DNA of 64,000 bases from JADGOV01 sp963814355 (GTDB lineage: Bacteria > Actinomycetota > Actinomycetes > JADGOV01). The stretch is from assembly GCA_963814355.1 (NCBI GenBank), contig CAWFCZ010000031.1:62001-126000 (forward strand), written 5' to 3'. Within the stretch, counting starts at the first letter, position 1. Each line of letters begins with the position of its first letter. This document shows positions 38,517 to 47,408 of this stretch, piece by piece. The position numbers and the translations under genes were made by a program. The notes beneath the pieces are model-generated. The model had not been told where the DNA came from. It searched no databases and saw nothing but the letters and a program-made list of their open reading frames with translations.

Positions 38517-41254
38517 CTGTGACCACCACAGCGACCGCCGACACTCCGGCCGCGGCTGCGCCGGCCGGCTCCGGGGGGCAGCTGACCCACGGCCAGATCC
38601 TCCGGATCCTCACCGGGCTGATGCTCGGCCTGTTTCTGGCCGCGCTCGACCAGACCATCGTGGCGTCGGCGATCCGCACCATCGGCGACGAACTGCACGG
38701 TCTGTCCGTTCAGGCGTGGGTGACCACCGCGTACCTGATCACCTCGACGATCACCACCCCGTTGTACGGGAAACTGTCGGACATCTACGGGCGCAAACAG
38801 TTCTTCCTGACCGCTATCACGATCTTCATCGCCGGATCGGCGCTGTGCTCGTTCGCCACCTCGATGTACATGCTGGCCGGCTTCCGGGCGCTGCAGGGCC
38901 TAGGCGCCGGCGGCCTGTTCTCGCTCGCGCTGGCGATCCTCGGTGACATCGTTCCGCCACGACAGCGGGCCAAGTATCAGGGCTACTTCCTGGCCGTCTT
39001 CGGCACGTCCAGCGTGCTCGGACCGGTCATCGGCGGCACCTTCGCCGGGCAGGCCAGCATCCTTGGGATCACCGGCTGGCGGTGGGTGTTCTTGGTCAAC
39101 GTGCCGATCGGTCTGGTCGCGCTCGTCGTGGTCGCCCGGACGCTCAATCTGCCGCACGTCCGTCGCGAGCACCGGCTGGACTACCTCGGCGCGTTGTCCA
39201 TCACGGTCGGACTGGTTCCGCTGCTCACCGTCGCCGAGCAGGGCCGCAGCTGGGGCTGGAGTTCGGGCCGGGCGCTGCTGTGCTACGGCGTCGGCGCTCT
39301 CGGTATCGGCGCTTTCGGGTGGGCGGAGTCGCGGATGGGGGAGGACGCGCTCATTCCGCTGCGGTTCTTCCGTAACCGCACCTTCTCCATGACCTCCGTG
39401 GTCGGGCTCATCGTCGGCATGGGCATGTTCGGCGGTATTTCCGCCCTGCCGCTCTACCTGCAGATCGTGCGCGGCGCGACCCCCACCCGGTCGGGCCTGG
39501 AGCTCATCCCATTCACTCTCGGCATCATGCTCGGTTCGATCATCTCCGGACAGTTGATCTCGCGAACCGGCCGGTACAAGATCTTTCCGATCATCGGCAG
39601 CGGGCTGATGGTCTCCGGCATGCTGCTGCTGCACGTCATCAGCGCGGATACGGCCTACTGGCAGACCGGGGCGTGCATGCTCGTCTTCGGCGTCGGACTC
39701 GGCAACATCATGCAACCGATCACGCTGGCCGTGCAGAACGCCATGCCGCCGCAGGACATCGGCGTCGCCACCTCCTCGGCCACGTTCTTCCGGCAGATGG
39801 GCGGCACGCTAGGAGTGGCGGTCTTCCTGTCCATCCTGTTCAGCTCGGTCGGTCCGAACATCAACAGTGCGTTCGAGGCGAGTGCCACGACTCCGGCCTT
39901 CCAGGCGGCGATCAACAGCCCAGCCGTGCAGGCCGACCCGGCGAACCAGCCGGTGCTGGCCGCGCTGAAGGGGAACGGCAACGTCAGCAGCTCGGCGATC
40001 AACGACACCTCGTTCATTCAGCACCTCGACAAGGCGCTGGCCCGGCCTTTCCAGGTCGGCTTCTCCAACTCGATGGATCTGGTCTTCCTGGTCGGTGCCG
40101 GCGTGCTGGTCATCGGCTTCGTCATGTTGATCTTCTTGCCGGAGCTGCCGCTGCGGACCCAGTCGGCGATGGCGGCCCGCGAGCCGGGCTCGCCGGTGGG
40201 TCGGGTACCGGACACCGCGGCCCTGGCCGCGGCGGAGGGCGACGCACTGGCCGGTCGCGAGGCGGCCGAGGCAGTGGCCGGCAACGGCCAGTCGCGTCGC
40301 ACGGGTGGCGACCAGGTGGCCGCGGTGGCGTTGCCCCGGGTCGCCGCGAAGCCGGCGGACGGTACTCTCGGGCCCGCTCAGAACGGTTCAGTCAGCGCAG
40401 GAGGGTGGGCGGTCCGGGGGCGCGTGCGGCGGCCTGACGGGACGCCGGAGCCGGGGGCGGCCCTCACGCTGACTGATGTGGGCGGCGTCCAGCTCGACCG
40501 GGTACGGGCCGACGGCGACGGCCAGTTCCGCCTGGCGCCACCGACCGGCGGGACGTACCTGCTGATCTGTGTCGCGCCCGACTACCAGCCGGCGGCCTCG
40601 ATGGTGGCGGTTGCCGGGTCTGCGACCCCCGGCGAGGTTCGGCGGGACATCACCCTGATCGGTGCCAGCCGCATCGCCGGTACGGTGCGCTCCGGTGAAC
40701 AGCCCGTGAGCGGGGCGAGCGTGAGCTTGATGGACGGTCGCGGGGACATCGTCGGTAGTACCACGTCGGATCGTCGCGGGGTCTACCGGCTCGGCGATCT
40801 CTACCCGGGGGAGTACACGCTGTCCGGCGCGGCGGCTGGTTACCGCCCGATGCAGGTTGCCGTGCGCGTTCCGGCGCACGGCGTGGTGGACGTCCCCATC
40901 GAGCTCCTCGCCAGCGCTGTGGTCGCGGGCATCGTCCGGGCCGCCAGCGACGGGCGGGCGTTGCCCGAGGCCAGCGTCACGTTGATCGACGGCGCCGGCC
41001 TGGTGGTCGCCACCGGCGTCACCGACGAGGCCGGGGGCTACCGCTTCCCGGAGCTGGTGCCCGGCAGCTACACGCTGACCGCCAGCGGGTACGCCCCGGT
41101 CGCCACCCGCGTGGAGGTGGTCAGCGGCTCCAACGAGATGCCCGACGTCGCGCTGGGGCATCGTCGCAACGGTCGGCCGGTCAGCACCCCGGACGGGATG
41201 CCGGGGCCGCGCGTCGACGCGGAACCGTCAGGCGTGTCCGGTACGCCGGGGTGA
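38513..41254 (+). CDS. DHA2-family 14-TM exporter fused to three carboxypeptidase-regulatory-like domains
   Basis: ATG at 38513 inside the MarR stop; 913 residues. Residues about 25-555 are an MFS drug:H+ antiporter with 14 hydrophobic segments. Motifs: 'LFLAALDQTIVASAIRTIG' (TM1 Asp), 'GKLSDIYGRKQFF' (motif A) and 'SSVLGPVIGGTFAG' (motif C, antiporter). Residues about 620-895 are three prealbumin-like repeats (GRVRRPDGTPEPGAALTL; GTVRSGEQPVSGASVSLMDG; GIVRAASDGRALPEASVTLI), each ending in a G-x-Y/F-x-L/F-x-x-L-x-P-G-x-Y-T-L-type strand. The fusion is unusual for exporters; the repeats probably lie on one face of the membrane as a binding or docking arm. Confidence 0.92.
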   Translation: MTVTTTATADTPAAAAPAGSGGQLTHGQILRILTGLMLGLFLAALDQTIVASAIRTIGDELHGLSVQAWVTTAYLITSTITTPLYGKLSDIYGRKQFFLTAITIFIAGSALCSFATSMYMLAGFRALQGLGAGGLFSLALAILGDIVPPRQRAKYQGYFLAVFGTSSVLGPVIGGTFAGQASILGITGWRWVFLVNVPIGLVALVVVARTLNLPHVRREHRLDYLGALSITVGLVPLLTVAEQGRSWGWSSGRALLCYGVGALGIGAFGWAESRMGEDALIPLRFFRNRTFSMTSVVGLIVGMGMFGGISALPLYLQIVRGATPTRSGLELIPFTLGIMLGSIISGQLISRTGRYKIFPIIGSGLMVSGMLLLHVISADTAYWQTGACMLVFGVGLGNIMQPITLAVQNAMPPQDIGVATSSATFFRQMGGTLGVAVFLSILFSSVGPNINSAFEASATTPAFQAAINSPAVQADPANQPVLAALKGNGNVSSSAINDTSFIQHLDKALARPFQVGFSNSMDLVFLVGAGVLVIGFVMLIFLPELPLRTQSAMAAREPGSPVGRVPDTAALAAAEGDALAGREAAEAVAGNGQSRRTGGDQVAAVALPRVAAKPADGTLGPAQNGSVSAGGWAVRGRVRRPDGTPEPGAALTLTDVGGVQLDRVRADGDGQFRLAPPTGGTYLLICVAPDYQPAASMVAVAGSATPGEVRRDITLIGASRIAGTVRSGEQPVSGASVSLMDGRGDIVGSTTSDRRGVYRLGDLYPGEYTLSGAAAGYRPMQVAVRVPAHGVVDVPIELLASAVVAGIVRAASDGRALPEASVTLIDGAGLVVATGVTDEAGGYRFPELVPGSYTLTASGYAPVATRVEVVSGSNEMPDVALGHRRNGRPVSTPDGMPGPRVDAEPSGVSGTPG

Positions 41255-41261
41255 GTCCGCC

Positions 41262-42706
41262 GTGACGGAGGAGTCAGTGGACCCAGCGGGTCTGGACCGG
41301 GCGCTCGAGGAGCTGTACGCGGCCAAGGACCGCTGGGCTGGGGTGGCGTTGACCGTCGTGATCGGCTACCTCGACCGGCTGCGCCCCCGGGTGGCCGCCG
41401 CCGCACCCGAATGGGTGGCCGCCGCCGCGCGCGCCAAGGGCATCCGCCCGGGCTCCCCGCTGGAGGGCGAGGAGTGGACCTCGGGCCCGTACGCCGTACT
41501 CGGCTGGATCGCGGCGGCGACTCAGACCCTGCGCGCCAAGCTGTACGCCGAGCGCTAGGTCGTGATCTGCAAGCTCAACCCGATCAACGGCTACCTCGGG
41601 CCGATCCTCGATCGGGTCTTCCGGCCGCTGATCGACGACGGGTTCCTGCGCTTCGTCGCGGGCGGCCCGGAGGTCGGCAGTTCCCTGTGTTCCGCGCCCC
41701 AGGTGGACAGCGTGCACGTCACCGGGAGCGCCCGTACCTTCGGCGCCATCGTGTACGGTCCCGGCCCGGCCGGGGTCGAGCGCACGGCGCGCGATGCGCC
41801 GGTGCTGACCAAGCCCATCACCGCCGAGCTGGGCGGCGTCGGACCGACCGTCGTTGTTCCGGGCCCGTGGAGCGATGCCGACATCGCTTTCCAGGCCGAG
41901 CACATCGTCACCCAGAAGCTGCACAACAGCGGTCACAACTGCATCGCCTCCCAGGCTCTGGTGCTGCCGCAGGCCTGGAAGCGCAGCGCGGAACTGCTGA
42001 CCGCGGTGCGCCGGACCCTGGCCGGGGTGGACCCGCGGCCGGCGTCTACACCGGGTCCGCCCAGCGCCGTGGCGAGGCGGCGGCGCGCTCTCCGCACGCG
42101 GCGGAAATCCCGGCCGGCGGCACCCTGCTCATCGAGGGGGTGGACCCGGCGGATCGAGGGGCGTACGCCTTTACTGAGGAGTTCTTCGGACCCGTCCTGG
42201 CCACCACCTCGCTCCCCGGAGCGGACGCCGCCGAGTTCCTGCGGGCCGCGGTGGCCCTGTGCAACGACACGCTGCACGGCACGCTGGGGGCCAACATCCT
42301 GATTCACCCGCGGACCGCCACCGAGCTGGGCGAAGGGCTGGACGAGGCGATCGCCGATCTGCGGTACGGGACCGTGGGGGTCAACGCCTGGACCGGGCTC
42401 GGCTATCTCACCCCGCGGGCGAGTTGGGGCGCGTTCCCCGGGCATCGGCGCGCCGAAATCGGCAGCGGCGTCGGTGTGGTGCACAACGCGCTGTTGCTCG
42501 ACCGGCCTTCCAAGACCGTGATCCGGGGACCGTTCGCGCCGTTTCCCCGGTCGCTGGCGGCCGGCCAGCGCAGCCTCGCGCCGCGGCCACTGTGGTTCGT
42601 CACCAACCGGACCGCCGCGCGCACCGCCCGGCGGCTGACCCGCTACATCGCCGACGGCCGGCTACGGCACCTACCCGCAATCTTCACCTCGGCGCTACGC
42701 GGCTGA
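41262..42706 (+). pseudogene. Aldehyde dehydrogenase-like gene, broken by deletion, stop and frameshift
   Basis: Three collinear pieces of one family are readable. Piece 1 (41262-41558) is the N-terminal region (LEELYAAKDRWAG; GSPLEGEEWTSGPYAVLGWI), ending in TAG. Piece 2 (41562 to about 42045, same frame) resumes at 'VICKLNPINGYLGPILDRVF' and holds 'VHVTGSARTFGAIV', 'ITAELGGVGPTVVVPGPWS' and 'KLHNSGHNCIASQ' with the catalytic Cys region. Around 42045 the frame moves to another phase for piece 3 (AGGTLLIEGVDPADR; FTEEFFGPVLATTSLPGAD; VNAWTGLGYLTPRASWGAFPG; ends about 42706). Roughly 90 residues are missing between pieces 1 and 2. Function is lost. Confidence 0.85.
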
Positions 42707-42740
42707 CCAGGCGGCGCTCGGGCTCAGCGGGCAGCGTAAG

Positions 42741-42962
42741 TCAGCTATACGGCGACTCGGCCGGCATCAGCCACCACAGGATCGGATAGACCAGCAGCTG
42801 GCTGCCCGGGATGACCAACAACAGCAGGACGAACAGCAGCCGCGCCGGCCAGGGGTTCAGCCCGAAGCGGCGCCCCAGCCCGGCGCAGACCCCGGCGATG
42901 ACCCGATCCTGATACGGCCGCACCAGGCCCTGGTTCTGGAAGTTGCGTTGGATCTCGTTCAT
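42741..42962 (-). CDS. PspC-domain small membrane protein
   Basis: I chose the ATG at 42962 (MNEIQRNFQNQGLVRPYQDR); an in-frame start 15 bases earlier exists. The product is 73 residues. 'DRVIAGVCAGLGRRFGLNPWPARLLFVLLLL' and 'YPILWWLMPAE' are the PspC signature: an amphipathic start, a G-V-C-x-G-L-G loop and one hydrophobic segment. PspC-type proteins sense or signal envelope stress. Here it is free-standing, without a fused sensor kinase. Confidence 0.88.
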   Translation of the reverse strand: MNEIQRNFQNQGLVRPYQDRVIAGVCAGLGRRFGLNPWPARLLFVLLLLVIPGSQLLVYPILWWLMPAESPYS

Positions 42963-42990
42963 AGTGGCCCATCCCATCCGCTCGGCCCGG

Positions 42991-43239
42991 TCACCGCGAG
43001 TCGGGCTGCTGCGCCGGATCCAGCGGATCTGGGGAACGCGCCGTCTCCGGGCCCTCCGGTGGTAGCGGCGGGTACCGGCGTGAAGAGATTACCGCTCGTC
43101 GGCCTGGTGGCCTCCCGGGAAAGCCGCCCACGTCGAACACCCGCCGGTGCACCTCCGGCGGCACGTCGTCGAACCGTCCGTGGGCCACGACCGCTGACCC
43201 CGCCCACGGGGCCAGGGCCCGCAACGCCTTGGCTGCCAC
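42991..43239 (-). CDS. Doubtful 82-residue frame sharing a segment with the patatin gene
   Basis: GTG at 43239, 25 bases after the SDR stop and on the same strand. Residues 7-18 (RALAPWAGSAVV) are encoded by 36 bases that occur exactly, on the other strand, inside the patatin-like gene at 45774-45809. The rest (GRFDDVPPEVHRRVFDVGG, then a Pro/Arg-rich tail) resembles nothing I know. It may be a mosaic scrap and not a working gene. Confidence 0.25.
   Translation of the reverse strand: MAAKALRALAPWAGSAVVAHGRFDDVPPEVHRRVFDVGGFPGRPPGRRAVISSRRYPPLPPEGPETARSPDPLDPAQQPDSR
43186..43221 (-). repeat. 36-base exact inverted repeat, copy 1
   Basis: Its reverse complement equals 45774-45809 base for base over 36 positions; both ends diverge at once. 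It begins CGGGCCCTGGCC and ends GGTCGTG. Chance is negligible. Both copies are read in the same frame as RALAPWAGSAVV. Confidence 0.9.
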
Positions 43240-43263
43240 AGGCGATCCGACGGCCGTTGCCGC

Positions 43264-44025
43264 CTACCGCGGAGCCATCCGGATCGCGCCGTCCAACCGG
43301 ATCGTCTCGCCGTTGAGCATCGGGTTCGCCACGACGTGGCTGACCAGGCTGGCGAACTCGGCTGGCCGGCCCAACCGGCTCGGGTGCGGCACCTGCTGGC
43401 CGAGGGAATCCCGTACCGCCTGCGGGAGGGCGGCCAGCATCGGGGTCTCGAAAATGCCGGGCGCGATGGTCACGACCCGGATCAGCTTGTCGGCGAGGTC
43501 CCGGGCGACCGGCAGCGTCATGCCGGCCACCGCGGCCTTGGACGCGGCGTACGCCGCCTGACCCACCTGCCCGTCGAAGGCCGCGACCGACGCCGTATTG
43601 ATCATGACGCCGCGTTCCCCATCGACCGGCTCGAGGTCGGTCATTACCTGGGCGGCCAGTCGCATGACGTTGAACGTGCCGAACAAATTGATGGCGACGA
43701 CCTTCTCGAAGGCGGCCATCGGCAGCGGCCCCTTCTTCGACAGGATCCGACCGGGCGTGCCGACGCCGGCGCAGTTGACCACGACGCGCAGTGGTCCGAG
43801 TTCGGCCGCGGTTGCCATGGCCTGTTCCACGTCGGACTCGTCCGTGACGTCCACGGCGGCGAAGCGCACCGAATCGCCGAGCTTGCCGGCCACTTCCGCG
43901 CCGTTGGACGACGCCAGGTCGCCGATAACGACGGAGGCTCCGTCGGACACCAACTGCTCCACCGTGGCCAGGCCGAGACCTGACGCGCCGCCGGTGACGA
44001 AGGCCACCGAATCTGATAGTTGCAC
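43264..44025 (-). CDS. SDR-family dehydrogenase (3-hydroxyacyl-CoA dehydrogenase type II-like)
   Basis: GTG at 44025 with AGGAGGG upstream; 253 residues. NAD-binding 'VAFVTGGASGLGLATVEQL' at the N-terminus, 'GDLASSNG' for NAD(H) preference, 'VNCAGVG' near residue 87, catalytic Ser in 'INTASVAAFDG' and Y-x-x-x-K in 'YAASKAAVAGMTL' near residue 156. The tail 'LNGETIRLDGAIRMAPR' and the inserted 'KKGPLPMAAFEKVVAINLFG' match the HSD17B10-like/FadB2-type group that acts on fatty acyl-CoA or steroid substrates. Confidence 0.92.
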   Translation of the reverse strand: MQLSDSVAFVTGGASGLGLATVEQLVSDGASVVIGDLASSNGAEVAGKLGDSVRFAAVDVTDESDVEQAMATAAELGPLRVVVNCAGVGTPGRILSKKGPLPMAAFEKVVAINLFGTFNVMRLAAQVMTDLEPVDGERGVMINTASVAAFDGQVGQAAYAASKAAVAGMTLPVARDLADKLIRVVTIAPGIFETPMLAALPQAVRDSLGQQVPHPSRLGRPAEFASLVSHVVANPMLNGETIRLDGAIRMAPR

Positions 44026-44126
44026 GTTGTTCCCTCCTGTATGAGCTGAGCAGATGACGATACCGACGGGGCGCGTGGGCAGATTGTCCGGCCCCCGAAA
44101 CCGGCCGTGCGGGCCTCCTGCTTGGG

Positions 44127-44705
44127 ATGGCCTCCCGGCGCCCGGTTAGCTCGCCGGAGCCTGGGCAAACCCAGCGAGTGGACGCCGAGTTCAAACTGAA
44201 TGTCACCGAGCAGGTTCGGCAGGAGGCGGCCGAGTACTCCCAGGGGGCCGACCGGCCGCTGGGCGCCTACCTCGGCGGTATGGCGCTCTACACCGGGCTG
44301 GTCGCCGGGCTCGGTGCGCTGGCGCACCGGCAGCGCCGGACCCTGCCCAACCCCTCACCCTTCGAGGTGCTGCTGGTCACGGTCGCCACCCACAAGCTCG
44401 CCCGGCTGGTGAGCAAGGAGTCGATAACCAGCGCGCTGCGCGCGCCGTTCACCCGCTACCAGGGGGTTTCCGGGCCGGCGGAGCTGTCGGAAGAGGTCCG
44501 CAGCGACACCCCGCTGCGCCACGCCGTGGGCGAGCTGATCACCTGCCCGTTCTGCCTGGCGATGTGGACGGCCACCGGTTTCAGCTACGGGCTGATCTTC
44601 GCCCCCCGGGCGACCCGGCTGGCCGCCACCGCGCTGACCGCGGTGGCCGGCTCGGACTTCCTGCAGCTCGGCTACTGCTGGGCGCAGCACAAGGCATCCG
44701 GGTAG
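44127..44705 (+). CDS. DUF1360 membrane protein
   Basis: A 192-residue protein; ATG at 44127, divergent from the SDR. Three hydrophobic segments are visible: 'AYLGGMALYTGLVAGLGALA', 'FEVLLVTVATHKLARLVSK' and 'FSYGLIFAP... ALTAVAGSDFLQLGYCW'. The family hallmark is 'ATHKLARLVSKESITSALRA' with 'PFTRY', then 'ELITCPFCLAMWTA' with two Cys. Related proteins occur in spore-coat loci of bacilli, but actinobacterial copies have no known role. Confidence 0.85.
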   Translation: MASRRPVSSPEPGQTQRVDAEFKLNVTEQVRQEAAEYSQGADRPLGAYLGGMALYTGLVAGLGALAHRQRRTLPNPSPFEVLLVTVATHKLARLVSKESITSALRAPFTRYQGVSGPAELSEEVRSDTPLRHAVGELITCPFCLAMWTATGFSYGLIFAPRATRLAATALTAVAGSDFLQLGYCWAQHKASG

Positions 44706-44804
44706 GCGCCCCGGCGGGAAAATGGCTAGCCTCACGCAGCGTGAAGCGCCACGCTGAGCAGCGGGCCTCCGCGGCTCGGCTTGCGCTCGGATGGGAGGCC
44801 TCCG

Positions 44805-47099
44805 ATGGCGTCCGCACTCGGATCGTGGTTCGCCGGCTGGCTGCGGGGACAGCGTCGCGAGGTCCATGCCCTGCCCGGCCGCCCGCCGGACGGCCCTGAA
44901 GCCGGACCCACGCCGGCCGCCCCGGGGGCGACCTCGGCGGCCCGACCGGTCCGCGCGCTGTGCTGCTCCGGAGGTGGCATTCGAGCCGCGGCCTTCTGCC
45001 TCGGCGGGTTGCAGGGCCTGGGCCGCCGGATCGGGAACCGGCCGCCCTGGATGGACGGAGTCGGGCTGGTCACCGCGGTCTCCGGCGGTTCCTACATCGC
45101 GGCGTCCTACGCGATGGTCAACCGGCACCTCACTCCCGAGCAGCGGGTGCAGCTCCGGCCCTACGCCCCCGGATCACCCGAGGACAACCGGCTCCGGACG
45201 CACACCCGCTACCTGGTGGAAGATCCCCGGGCCGCCGGGGTCGGGGTGTTGGCCATCGTGTACGGGCTCGTCATGAACCTGCTCCCCATCATGGCCGGCG
45301 TGTTCCTCACTGCCAAGGTCACCGGCTGGCTGCTGGGTGGCATCGGGATCCTGACGCCGGTGTCGGGCAACTGGCGGCTGCACCGGGTGTGGACCGGCGC
45401 CGCGGTGGCCGCCGTCCCGGCGCTGGCCGCGGCCGCGTACTACGTCTACGACCGGTTAGGTGACATCTACGGGCCACCTAACCAGGCGCGCTCCGACCAG
45501 GCGCAGGTCTGGACGCTGCGGCTGCTGGTGCTGGCCGGCGCGGCCCTGGCGCTGCTCGTGGCGCTGCCCTGGGTGCTGCGGGAGCTGTCCACGACCCGGG
45601 TCGACGTCCCGGCGGCCGGGGTGAACTGGCGGTCCCAACTGACCGGTTTCCTGGCCACCGCGACGAGCATCGTCGCTCTGGTCAAGACGTCGCTGGGGCG
45701 CTTCAAGAGCAAGCTTCAGGGCACCGGGCCGGCGGCGTACGGCCGCGTCACCAGCCTGTTCCAACGCGCCATCCGGGCCCTGGCCCCGTGGGCGGGGTCA
45801 GCGGTCGTGCTGGGCCTGCTGATGGTCGCGTTCCTGACCTGGGCCACGTCCTCGGCCTATGCCGGCGTGACCGCCGGTCAACTGACGGGGTGCGCGGTTG
45901 CCGTAGCCGTGATCGTGGGCTGGCAGTCCGTCACCGACGTGAACCGCAACTCCGTGCACGCCTACTACCGCGCCCGGCTCTGCTCCGCCTTTGCGGTGCG
46001 GCGTACCCCTGACGGCGCCGAGGAGCTGCCCTACGACGAGCCGGTCAGATTTTCCGACTTCCGGCCGGACACCCCGGAGCTGGTGGTCTGCGCCGCGGTG
46101 AACACCAACCAACGCGGCGCAGTGCCGGCCGGCCGGGGCTGCGCGCCGTGGACTTTCAGTCCGTACTGGACGGGGATCAGCAGCGGAACGATGTTCGACG
46201 GCGAGCCGGGGGAGCCCGCCACCACGCTGATGACCGACGCTGAGCAGTACGCCAGGCTGGCCGGTGAGGCGATGGTGACCCTGCCGGCCGCGGTCGCGGT
46301 CAGCGGAGCGGCGGTCTCCCCGGTGATGGGTCGGATGACCAGGGCGCCGTTGCGCCTGCTGCTGGGCGTGGCCAACGTCCGCCTCGGCCTGTGGCTGCCC
46401 AACCCGATCCGAAGCGGTGACCTGCCGCTGGCGCCCTCCTATCGCCGCTCGCCCGGGTCGGCCGAGGGCGGGACACGGCGGGACAGCCTGCTCGCCTTCC
46501 TCCGCTGGCAGTGGAAGCAGCCCGGCATCCGGGCGCTGCTCGCCGAAATGTTCGGGCAGACCGGGTTGACCGGGCGGTGGGTGTACGTCACCGACGGCGG
46601 GCACTACGAGAACCTCGGCCTGGTCGAGGCCCTCCGCCGCGGGGCCACGGAAATCATCGCCTTCGACGCCAGCGGGGACCAGCCGAACAGCTGGTCCACC
46701 TTCGGCGAGGCCATCGAGACCGCCCGCGCGGACCTCGGCGTGGAGATCGACCTGGACCCCAGCGCAATGATGCCGCCGCAGGGCAGCCGTCGCTCGCCGT
46801 CGCTGGTCGTGCCAGGCACCTGCACGTATCCGAATGGGGTCCGGGCGCGGCTGTGGCTGTGCAAGCTGGCCCTGCCGGCAGAGGCACCGTGGGATGTCTT
46901 CGCCTGGGCGAACAGCCACCCTAACTTCCCCCATGACTCCACCGCGCAGCAGCTCTACGGCGACCGTGAGTTCGAGGCGTACCGCCGGTTGGGCGAGGTG
47001 GCGGCGGCGACCGCGGTCCGGCTCTACCACGACGGCAAGCCGTCCATCGACGGCGCCGGGCCGCCGGTCCGGCTGCCCGACGCGGTACCAGCCGGCTGA
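44805..47099 (+). CDS. Patatin-like phospholipase with internal membrane segments
   Basis: ATG at 44805 with GGGAGG upstream; 764 residues. The oxyanion loop is 'RALCCSGGGIRAAAFCLGGL' near residue 55, the nucleophile Ser is in 'TAVSGGSYIAAS' near residue 97, and the catalytic Asp is in 'VTDGGHYENLGLVEALRRG' near residue 596. Between Ser and Asp about 500 residues are inserted with at least five hydrophobic segments. This makes a membrane-anchored lipase, unlike compact patatins. Residues 323-335 are encoded by the 36-base repeat copy 2. Substrate presumably phospholipid, by family. Confidence 0.87.
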   Translation: MASALGSWFAGWLRGQRREVHALPGRPPDGPEAGPTPAAPGATSAARPVRALCCSGGGIRAAAFCLGGLQGLGRRIGNRPPWMDGVGLVTAVSGGSYIAASYAMVNRHLTPEQRVQLRPYAPGSPEDNRLRTHTRYLVEDPRAAGVGVLAIVYGLVMNLLPIMAGVFLTAKVTGWLLGGIGILTPVSGNWRLHRVWTGAAVAAVPALAAAAYYVYDRLGDIYGPPNQARSDQAQVWTLRLLVLAGAALALLVALPWVLRELSTTRVDVPAAGVNWRSQLTGFLATATSIVALVKTSLGRFKSKLQGTGPAAYGRVTSLFQRAIRALAPWAGSAVVLGLLMVAFLTWATSSAYAGVTAGQLTGCAVAVAVIVGWQSVTDVNRNSVHAYYRARLCSAFAVRRTPDGAEELPYDEPVRFSDFRPDTPELVVCAAVNTNQRGAVPAGRGCAPWTFSPYWTGISSGTMFDGEPGEPATTLMTDAEQYARLAGEAMVTLPAAVAVSGAAVSPVMGRMTRAPLRLLLGVANVRLGLWLPNPIRSGDLPLAPSYRRSPGSAEGGTRRDSLLAFLRWQWKQPGIRALLAEMFGQTGLTGRWVYVTDGGHYENLGLVEALRRGATEIIAFDASGDQPNSWSTFGEAIETARADLGVEIDLDPSAMMPPQGSRRSPSLVVPGTCTYPNGVRARLWLCKLALPAEAPWDVFAWANSHPNFPHDSTAQQLYGDREFEAYRRLGEVAAATAVRLYHDGKPSIDGAGPPVRLPDAVPAG
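45774..45809 (+). repeat. 36-base exact inverted repeat, copy 2
   Basis: Lies inside the patatin-like gene and encodes RALAPWAGSAVV just before a membrane segment (LGLLMVAFLTW). It is identical to the reverse complement of 43186-43221. Confidence 0.9.
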
Positions 47100-47114
47100 G
47101 GCGGCCGGCCGTGC

Positions 47115-47396
47115 TCAGGAGGGTGGCTGCACCACGACGTTCCACGACCGGATGGTCGAGCCGGTCACCAGGCCGGCGGTGACGTACGGGTCGGCCTGCA
47201 CGAAGCGTTCGACGACGGAGCGGTCCTCGCTCGCCCAGACCAGCAGGGCGCGATCGGCCGGATCGGTGAACGCGCCGGCCATCAGCAACTCGCCGCGCTC
47301 GGCGGCCGCCCGAATCAATGCCAGATGCTGCGCCCGCAGCGGCTCGCGGCGCTCCAGGTAGTCCGGGACCAGGTCGTAGAGCAGCGCGAGGTACAT
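47115..47396 (-). CDS. YciI-like protein
   Basis: A 93-residue protein with ATG at 47396. It has the YCII pattern: 'MYLALLYDLVPDYLERREPLR' with 'QHLALIRAAAERGELLMAGAF', the His-Asp pair implied by H24 and D35 (AFTDPADRALLVW), and 'VVERFVQADPYVTAGLVTGS' with a strand ending 'IRSWNVVV'. The family has a ferredoxin-like fold and is possibly enzymatic. It lies downstream of the GT2 gene on the same strand (12-base gap), so it may share that operon. Confidence 0.88.
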   Translation of the reverse strand: MYLALLYDLVPDYLERREPLRAQHLALIRAAAERGELLMAGAFTDPADRALLVWASEDRSVVERFVQADPYVTAGLVTGSTIRSWNVVVQPPS

Positions 47397-47408
47397 GGCG
47401 CAACTGTG

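Noticed and set aside
43186..45809. Insertion-sequence ends
   Set aside because: The 36-base copies lie inside coding frames, enclose ordinary SDR and DUF1360 genes, and no transposase lies between them.
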